Below are positions 57,718 through 64,000 of a stretch of 64,000 bases of DNA, piece by piece. The notes under the pieces were generated by a model. That model searched no databases, was not told where the DNA came from, and saw only the letters and a program-made list of their open reading frames with translations. Positions within the stretch are counted from its first letter, which is position 1. Each line of letters opens with the position of its first letter. Source of the stretch: Lutibacter sp. B2 (GTDB lineage: Bacteria > Bacillota > Clostridia > Peptostreptococcales > Thermotaleaceae); contig JADPRS010000010.1 of assembly GCA_015686845.1 (NCBI GenBank), positions 1 through 64,000 of the forward strand. Reading direction: 5' to 3'. The position numbers and the translations under genes are program-made.

Positions 57718-57744
57718 AAAGAGTGGGTCTTTTCCCCACTCTTT
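57718..57744 (-). terminator. Terminator of polC
   Basis: AAAGAGTGGG (57718-57727) pairs with CCCACTCTTT (57735-57744) around a 7-base loop, about 60 bases past the polC stop codon. Confidence 0.75.
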
Positions 57745-57804
57745 CCATTAGATCATATATGTCTATCCTCAAAAGTATATCATATAAAAAAAACTTGTGC
57801 AAGT

Positions 57805-60800
57805 CTAAAATAAGGACAATTGATTTGTATCTGGTAACCCATCTAAACATCCATGGTTTTTTAGATTCTCTATTACAGTCTTAGTTACTTTGGCTCTTTC
57901 TCTCAAATCTTCAATAGACATAAATTTTCTATCTTTTCTACATTCTGATATACTTTTAGCAGCATTTTCTCCTACACCCTGTAATCCTCTCAGGGGAGGA
58001 AGCAATGCATTTTGAGATATGATAAATTGATCAGAATCAGATTCATAAATATCTACTTTTTCAAATCCAAATTCTCTACAATACATTTCGTATGCTACTT
58101 CTAACACTGTCAATGAATCTTTTTCTTTTTGAGATGCTACATTTCCTAATAATTCTAATTCTTTCATTCTTTCTTTAATTGCTTTTTTCCCTTTTACAAC
58201 AAGTTCTGCATCAAAGTCAGAAACCTTTATCGTAAAATAAGTAGCATAAAATGCTAGGGGATAATGAACCTTAAAGTATGCTAAGCGAAAGGACATCATA
58301 ACATAAGCAACCGCATGTGCTTTTGGAAACATATATTTAATCTTATTACAAGAATCAATATACCACTCGGGAACATGATTCTCTCTCATCATTTTTTCAT
58401 CTTCTTCTGTTAAACCTTTTCCTTTTCTAACTTTTTCCATTATCTTAAATGAGGACTTCGGTGGCAAGCCCTTTAATATAAGATAATTCATAATATCATC
58501 TCTTGTAGATATTACATCTTTTAATTCTGCAATATTTTGTCTAACTAAGTCTTGCGCATTATTTAACCATACATCTGTACCATGAGATAGTCCACTAATA
58601 CGGACTAATTCGGCAAATGTTGTAGGCTTCGTATCCATTAACATCTGTCTTACAAATTTCGTTCCAAATTCTGGAACACCCAAACTTCCAACTTCACAAT
58701 CAAATTCATTATCTTGTATTTTCAAAGCCTTTGGACTCGTAAATATACTAATTGTATCCTTATCTCCGAGCGGTATTTTAGTAGGGTCTAATCCAGTAAT
58801 ATCTTGAAGCATCCTTATAATTGTAGGTACATCATGACCAAGAATATCAAGCTTTAGTAATCTACCACTTATTGAATGATAATCAAAGTGCGTTGTAATA
58901 ACCCCTGAAGAACTATCATTTGCAGGATATTGTATTGGACAAAATTCAAAAATATCTTTATAGTGTGGAACTACCATTACACCGCCTGGATGCTGACCTG
59001 TTGTTCTCTTTACTCCAGTACACCCCTGCAAAAGCCTTTCTATTTCTCTGTTATTAACCACCATCTCTTTTTCATCAAAATATTTTTTAACAAATCCATA
59101 AGCAGTTTTTGATGCTACCGTACCAATGGTTCCAGCTCTAAACACATGTCCTTCACCAAATAATTCTTCTGTATATTTATGCGCATTCGCCTGATATTCT
59201 CCTGCGAAGTTAAGATCTATATCAGGTTCTTTATCTCCTTCAAATCCTAAAAAAACTTCAAATGGTATATCATGCCCATCTTTTACATAAACTTCATCGC
59301 ACACTGTACATTTTTTATCAGGTAAATCAGCGCCACTACCAATAGAACCATCTGTTATAAATTCAGAATGCTTACAATTTGGACATACATAATGTGGGGG
59401 AAGAGGATTTACCTCTGTGATATCACTCATAGTAGCAACAAATGAAGATCCTACAGACCCTCTTGAACCAACTAAGTATCCATCTTGCATCGATTTTGTA
59501 ACGAGCTTTTGGGAAATTATATATAATACTGCATATCCATTACTTATAATTGAATTTAATTCTTTATCTAATCTATCTTTTACTATTTCAGGAATTGGAT
59601 CTCCATAAATTCTTGTGGCTTTTTCATAACACATATTTCTTAAATCTTCATCGGAACCTTCTATTACTGGTGTAAATGTTTCTTCTGGAATTGGTATAAT
59701 CTTTTCTATTTGCTCTTCTATAAATTTAGGATCTTCTATTACTACTTTTTTAGCATTTTCTTTTCCTAAATAATCAAATTCCTTTAACATTTCATCTGTC
59801 GTCTTAAAATACAAAGGAGGCTGATTATCTGCATCTTTAAAACCTTGTCCTCCCATTAAAACTCTTCTATGCGCTTCATCTTTTGGATCTAAAAAGTGTA
59901 CATCTCCAGTTGCTACCACTGGCTTACTAAATTTTTCACCTAAGTTAAATATTTGCCTATTTATTTCTCTAAGTTCTTCTTCATCTTTAACGAATCCCTT
60001 TTGAATCAAAAAATTATTATTCATTATAGGCTGTATTTCTAAATAATCATAGTATTTAATGATATCTTCTATTTCTCTTTCAGATTTATTATTTAAAATC
60101 GCTTTATAAAGTTCTCCCGCTTCACATGCAGTTCCAATAATCAAGCCTTCCCGCATCTGACTCAAAAGTGATTTTGGAATTCTCGGTCTCTTATAGAAAT
60201 ATTCCATATGTGATTTTGAAATAATTTTATATAAATTTTTCAATCCAGTATAATTTTTCACTAATATTATTGTATGAAATGTATCTAATTTTTTCACATC
60301 TACATTGTTACTATATAGATTATTTAAATCACTTAATTTAGTCACATTTTTTTCAGCTATCATTTCTAAAAATTTTAGAAATATTTTAGCTGTAGCCTCT
60401 GCATCATCTATAGCTCTGTGATGATTCTTTAATTCAATGCCTAATTCTTTAGCAATTATATTTAATTTATATCTTTTTAGTTTTGTAAGTAATATCTTGG
60501 ATAACTTTAAAGTATCTAATACTGGATTATTAAAATCTTTTTTTAAATCTTTACAGTTTTCTTTAATAAAAGATACATCAAAATTAGCATTATGTGCTAC
60601 AACAACACATTCTCCTACAAAAGATAAAAATCGAGGCAATACTTCTTGAATTGTAGGTTGGTCTTTAACCATCTCATCCGTTATTTTAGTCAACTCAATT
60701 ATTTTGAGTGGGATTGCTCTTTCTGGGTTTACTAAAACATTAAATCTATCTACAATTTCACCATGTTGAATTTTTACTGCACCAATCTCTGTAATTTTAT

Positions 60801-62067
60801 CATTTTTACTTGAAAGGCCTGTTGTTTCTAAATCAAACACAACATATGGTTGTTCTATATCTTGATCATTACAATTTTGTACGATAGCCTCTCCATCATT
60901 CACACAATATCCTTCTACACCATATATAATCTTTATACCATGTTTTTTTGCAGCTTCCATCGCCTCTGGAAAAGCCTGTACCACTCCATGGTCTGTAATT
61001 GCTATTGCAGCATGTCCCCATTTTGCAGCTCTATTAACTAAACTAGCTGCAGTATTAACAGCATCCATAGCACTCATTTGTGTATGTGCATGTAATTCAA
61101 TTCTTTTATCTTTCGCATGATCTTCACGTACTTGGGGTAGCGCCTTCACTATATCTCTCCCCATTATAATAAGTTCTTTTGAAAAAGTATCATATCTAGC
61201 TTCTCCTCTACATCTAAAAAACCGTCCTGTTTTTAGGGCTTCAGATAAGTCTACTTCCTGCTCTTTTTTGGCAAATACCTTTACCCCTATTGAACCATTG
61301 TAATCGGTTAAACTCAAATTAAATAATACTTTTCCATTTTTTAATTCTCTCGTATCTATATCAAATAATTCTCCTTGTATAGTTACAATCCCAGCTTCTT
61401 CATTAACACTTGATATAGGAATTGGTACATCTTGATTTTTTTTACCAAGTATCACATCACTTTTAATTTCACTTTTATTTGAAGTATTTTTGATGATTTT
61501 ATTTTCATTCTTTATTATATCTTTAACAATACTTTGCATCTCTATTTTTTTTTCTTTCAAGTAGGTATCTTTTGTAATTATATCACGATCATCATATACC
61601 TTAACCATGATTTGTATTTGTATGTTAAATTCCAAATTAATTTTTCTAGAAATAAACTTATCTATATTTTTTCTTTTTATTGCTTCGATTGCCATTTCAT
61701 TTTCTAATGCAATTTCTAAGGTGTCTTTATTAAATTGCACCTTCGCATCATTTAACCATGCCAATGAAGCTGGATATATTTCTTTTAATTCGTAGATAAT
61801 ATTTTCCCAATATCTATCAAATTTTTCATGTAAGTCAACACCAACATAGGAAACTTTAAATTTCACTTCTTTAATAAAAGGTATATCTTTTTTAATATGA
61901 TTGTTTAATTTATTAAGTTCTAACTTACTAATAATTTCATTCGCTATTAATTCAAATTGCAATACCCTATCTTTTTTATAATATTCGATTTCCGTAACGG
62001 TTACATCTGCAGACAAATTCATTTTTGCTCTAAATTTTCCAAATATCTCACTTAATAAAGTTGGCAA
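57805..62067 (-). CDS. polC: DNA polymerase III alpha subunit, PolC type
   Basis: PolC is the replicative polymerase of Gram-positive bacteria of low GC. The 1420-aa protein has an OB domain (about 225-310), a PHP domain split by the proofreading exonuclease (VVFDLETTGLSSKNDKITEIG with the DEDD-type residues), a zinc-binding CPNCKHSEF with a later CTVCDE, the polymerase catalytic core with EPDIDLNF, and a helix-hairpin-helix end (LPPLRGLQGVGENAAKSI). It starts at TTG 62067 behind AAAGGGG. Its place between ispG and rimP is the standard Firmicutes order. Confidence 0.98.
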   Translation of the reverse strand: MPTLLSEIFGKFRAKMNLSADVTVTEIEYYKKDRVLQFELIANEIISKLELNKLNNHIKKDIPFIKEVKFKVSYVGVDLHEKFDRYWENIIYELKEIYPASLAWLNDAKVQFNKDTLEIALENEMAIEAIKRKNIDKFISRKINLEFNIQIQIMVKVYDDRDIITKDTYLKEKKIEMQSIVKDIIKNENKIIKNTSNKSEIKSDVILGKKNQDVPIPISSVNEEAGIVTIQGELFDIDTRELKNGKVLFNLSLTDYNGSIGVKVFAKKEQEVDLSEALKTGRFFRCRGEARYDTFSKELIIMGRDIVKALPQVREDHAKDKRIELHAHTQMSAMDAVNTAASLVNRAAKWGHAAIAITDHGVVQAFPEAMEAAKKHGIKIIYGVEGYCVNDGEAIVQNCNDQDIEQPYVVFDLETTGLSSKNDKITEIGAVKIQHGEIVDRFNVLVNPERAIPLKIIELTKITDEMVKDQPTIQEVLPRFLSFVGECVVVAHNANFDVSFIKENCKDLKKDFNNPVLDTLKLSKILLTKLKRYKLNIIAKELGIELKNHHRAIDDAEATAKIFLKFLEMIAEKNVTKLSDLNNLYSNNVDVKKLDTFHTIILVKNYTGLKNLYKIISKSHMEYFYKRPRIPKSLLSQMREGLIIGTACEAGELYKAILNNKSEREIEDIIKYYDYLEIQPIMNNNFLIQKGFVKDEEELREINRQIFNLGEKFSKPVVATGDVHFLDPKDEAHRRVLMGGQGFKDADNQPPLYFKTTDEMLKEFDYLGKENAKKVVIEDPKFIEEQIEKIIPIPEETFTPVIEGSDEDLRNMCYEKATRIYGDPIPEIVKDRLDKELNSIISNGYAVLYIISQKLVTKSMQDGYLVGSRGSVGSSFVATMSDITEVNPLPPHYVCPNCKHSEFITDGSIGSGADLPDKKCTVCDEVYVKDGHDIPFEVFLGFEGDKEPDIDLNFAGEYQANAHKYTEELFGEGHVFRAGTIGTVASKTAYGFVKKYFDEKEMVVNNREIERLLQGCTGVKRTTGQHPGGVMVVPHYKDIFEFCPIQYPANDSSSGVITTHFDYHSISGRLLKLDILGHDVPTIIRMLQDITGLDPTKIPLGDKDTISIFTSPKALKIQDNEFDCEVGSLGVPEFGTKFVRQMLMDTKPTTFAELVRISGLSHGTDVWLNNAQDLVRQNIAELKDVISTRDDIMNYLILKGLPPKSSFKIMEKVRKGKGLTEEDEKMMRENHVPEWYIDSCNKIKYMFPKAHAVAYVMMSFRLAYFKVHYPLAFYATYFTIKVSDFDAELVVKGKKAIKERMKELELLGNVASQKEKDSLTVLEVAYEMYCREFGFEKVDIYESDSDQFIISQNALLPPLRGLQGVGENAAKSISECRKDRKFMSIEDLRERAKVTKTVIENLKNHGCLDGLPDTNQLSLF

Positions 62068-62113
62068 TTTTTTCCCCTTTCATAACATTTCGTCAAAGAA
62101 AATATGATCACAA

Positions 62114-63169
62114 TTATAATTTTTCAATTTCTTCTAACAGTACTTCCTCGATTTCTTGTTCTTCCACTCTTTTTATAATTTTTCCTTTTTTAAATAATAG
62201 TGCAGAAGACTTTCCTCCTGCAATACCAATATCTGCATCCTTTGCTTCTCCCGGACCATTTACTGCACAACCCATAATCGCTACAGATATAGGTTTGTCT
62301 ATTTTCTTTAATTTCTTTTCAATTCTATTCGCTAAACCAATAAGATCAATCTGACATCTTCCACAAGTTGGGCAAGAGATCATCTTAATTCCAAAACTTC
62401 TAACTCCACTCGTATTTAAAATTTCTTTTCCTACTTTTATTTCTTCTACAGGATCTCCAGTTAGTGAAATTCTTATGGTATCACCTATACCATCTACTAA
62501 TAAAGTTCCTACTCCTACAGAAGATTTTATCGTTCCACTATATATAGTTCCTGCTTCGGTAACTCCTACATGAAGGGGATAATCTACCTTTTGAGAAATC
62601 AACCTATATGATTCAACCGTTAATTTCACATCAGAAGCTTTTAGGGAAATTACAATATCTCTAAAATCTAATGATTCGAGAATTCTCACATGCTCTAACG
62701 CACTATCTACCATAGCCTCCGGCGTAATTGTTCCATATTTTTGAATAATTTTTTTATCTATGGAGCCCGCATTTACGCCTATCCTTATTGGTATCCCTCT
62801 CTCTTTTGCACTTGTTACAACTTTTTTTACTCTATCAACATCTCCAATATTTCCAGGATTAAGTCTTAATTTATCTACACCATTTTCTATACAACGCAAA
62901 GCCAATCTATAATCAAAATGGATATCTGCTACAAGTGGAATATTTATTCTTTGCTTAATTTCTTTAATAGCATCTGCTGCTTCCATATCAGGAACTGCCA
63001 CTCTTACAATTTCACATCCAGCTTCTTCAAGCATCCTAATTTGCTGGACCGTTTTTTCTATATCTCTCGTATCAGTATTCGTCATAGATTGTACTAATAC
63101 AGGAAATTCTCCACCTATATTAACCCCACCAAAAGATACAACTCTACTTTTTTTTCTTTTAATTTCCAT
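62114..63169 (-). CDS. ispG: 4-hydroxy-3-methylbut-2-en-1-yl diphosphate synthase
   Basis: IspG carries out the penultimate step of the MEP isoprenoid pathway, using a 4Fe-4S cluster. The 351-aa protein has the TIM-barrel domain ([21 protein letters not shown]) and the reductase-like domain with the cluster ligands in SCPTCGRCQ and the [10 protein letters not shown] motif. It lies between rseP and polC, in the usual order, 17 bases after rseP. The ATG follows AAGGTGG. Confidence 0.98.
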   Translation of the reverse strand: MEIKRKKSRVVSFGGVNIGGEFPVLVQSMTNTDTRDIEKTVQQIRMLEEAGCEIVRVAVPDMEAADAIKEIKQRINIPLVADIHFDYRLALRCIENGVDKLRLNPGNIGDVDRVKKVVTSAKERGIPIRIGVNAGSIDKKIIQKYGTITPEAMVDSALEHVRILESLDFRDIVISLKASDVKLTVESYRLISQKVDYPLHVGVTEAGTIYSGTIKSSVGVGTLLVDGIGDTIRISLTGDPVEEIKVGKEILNTSGVRSFGIKMISCPTCGRCQIDLIGLANRIEKKLKKIDKPISVAIMGCAVNGPGEAKDADIGIAGGKSSALLFKKGKIIKRVEEQEIEEVLLEEIEKL

Positions 63170-63186
63170 TTACTCTCACCACCTTA

Positions 63187-64000
63187 CTATAAGATAAATC
63201 TCATAACATCTTTATAAACCATGAAAACCATTAATCCCATCAATAATACAAATCCTGTAAAATGTATAATTCCTTCTTTTTCAGGATCGAGAGGTCTCCC
63301 AATTATGCCTTCTATGATCAAGAAGATCAATCTTCCTCCATCTAACGCTGGAATTGGTAACATATTTACCACGCCCAAGTTAATACTGATCATTGCTGCA
63401 AAGCCTAATACATTATATATATTCGTTTTAGCAACTTTACCTACTAAATGAATAATCCCAATGGGACCAACAACATCGTTAGCTGACGCTTTTCCACCAA
63501 AAAGTTTTTTGAAAAATCCACACATTTCTTTAATCATAACATACACATTATCAAAACTTGCTGAAATGGATTTTATAAAAGATTTTTCAAATTTAGGTGA
63601 AATACCGATCATTATTCGTTTCGTTGTCTCATCATAAATGGGTTTAACAACCATTTCTTTTTCTTTTCCATCTCTTACAACTTTCACTTTAAGATTATTT
63701 TCTTTTCTTTCTCCAATATAGTTTACAATATCATTCCATCTATGAACAGATGTATCATTAATTGATACAATTTGATCACCTGACTTTATACCAGCTAATT
63801 CTGCGGGGAAATTTGGGGTCACCTTATTCATTGTAGTAGTTGGAAATCCCATTGCATAAAAACTAATACTAAATAGCAAAATAGCCAATATAAAATTCAT
63901 GACTGGACCTGCAATAATCACTAATATTCTTGCCCATAATGGCTTATTATTAAAACTATTTTCATCTGAAGAAGCCTCATCCTCACCTTCCATCTTTACA
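63187..64000 (-). CDS. rseP: Site-2 protease RseP, C-terminal part
   Basis: This is the C-terminal part of a membrane-embedded zinc protease that cleaves anti-sigma factors and signal peptide remnants. A PDZ domain (about GIKSGDQIVSINDTSVHRW), the second metal region LPIPALDGGRLIF with the conserved Leu-Asp-Gly, and membrane segments are visible. The frame is open through the right edge of the window, where the residues just before KMEGEDEASSDENSFNNK continue, so the HExxH active site lies outside. The first ATG seen is internal. Confidence 0.93.
   Translation of the reverse strand, partial: VKMEGEDEASSDENSFNNKPLWARILVIIAGPVMNFILAILLFSISFYAMGFPTTTMNKVTPNFPAELAGIKSGDQIVSINDTSVHRWNDIVNYIGERKENNLKVKVVRDGKEKEMVVKPIYDETTKRIMIGISPKFEKSFIKSISASFDNVYVMIKEMCGFFKKLFGGKASANDVVGPIGIIHLVGKVAKTNIYNVLGFAAMISINLGVVNMLPIPALDGGRLIFLIIEGIIGRPLDPEKEGIIHFTGFVLLMGLMVFMVYKDVMRFIL

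Overview
The window is AT-rich DNA from a spore-forming member of the Clostridia. Three things point there: sporulation genes (spoIIM, dacF, a dacB-like carboxypeptidase, gerW/ytfJ, ylmC, a pdaB-like deacetylase), a PolC-type replicase, and the Firmicutes order rseP-ispG-polC-rimP-nusA-rnpM-rplGA-infB-rbfA-nrnA-truB-ribF-rpsO-pnp. Genus or species cannot be fixed from this sequence. A tRNA 2-selenouridine synthase (mnmH) suggests the host makes selenophosphate.

Bases 1 to about 17412 are an accessory region and look like the right part of an integrated element whose left end lies outside the window. A 534-aa large serine recombinase (15755-17359) is the last gene before the junction. The junction falls inside a flavoprotein gene that keeps codons 1 to about 332 on the chromosomal side. 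This layout resembles the skin-type elements that interrupt sporulation genes in Bacillus and Clostridium. The cargo is a 260-aa protein with a coiled-coil-like tail, two decayed copies of one IS3-family element, an XRE-HTH/UvrD helicase/Cas4-like nuclease fusion, a membrane J-domain protein with an SH3b domain and three near-identical 65-residue repeats, an unrecognised 244-aa protein, and a two-gene unit of a small membrane protein plus a 1119-aa TPR protein with a PIN-like domain. Several of these have architectures typical of conflict or defence systems. A degenerate 3' half of a tRNA-Arg(UCU) gene lies between the helicase and the J-domain gene.

Bases 17413 to 64000 are ordered chromosome, almost entirely on the minus strand. 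From right to left the transcription units are: envelope/isoprenoid/replication (rseP, ispG, polC), translation factors (rimP to ribF), rpsO, pnp, a deacetylase, dut, ylmC, aspartokinase, tepA, ftsK/spoIIIE, mnmH, rimO, pgsA, cinA, recA behind an SOS promoter, proA-proB, the steA-steB-glycosyltransferase cluster, DUF3866, spoIIM-yqzK-xerD-deoB-punA-dacF, scpA-scpB-DUF2953-gerW, a dacB-like gene, and the two-gene redox unit that the element interrupts. Clear intrinsic terminators separate many of these units.

The main points of interest are the interrupted redox gene in a sporulation neighbourhood, the XRE-helicase-nuclease with a 21-bp-period repeat upstream, the TPR/PIN plus membrane protein pair, the tRNA-Arg remnant, and a dacF leader that can sequester its own ribosome binding site.
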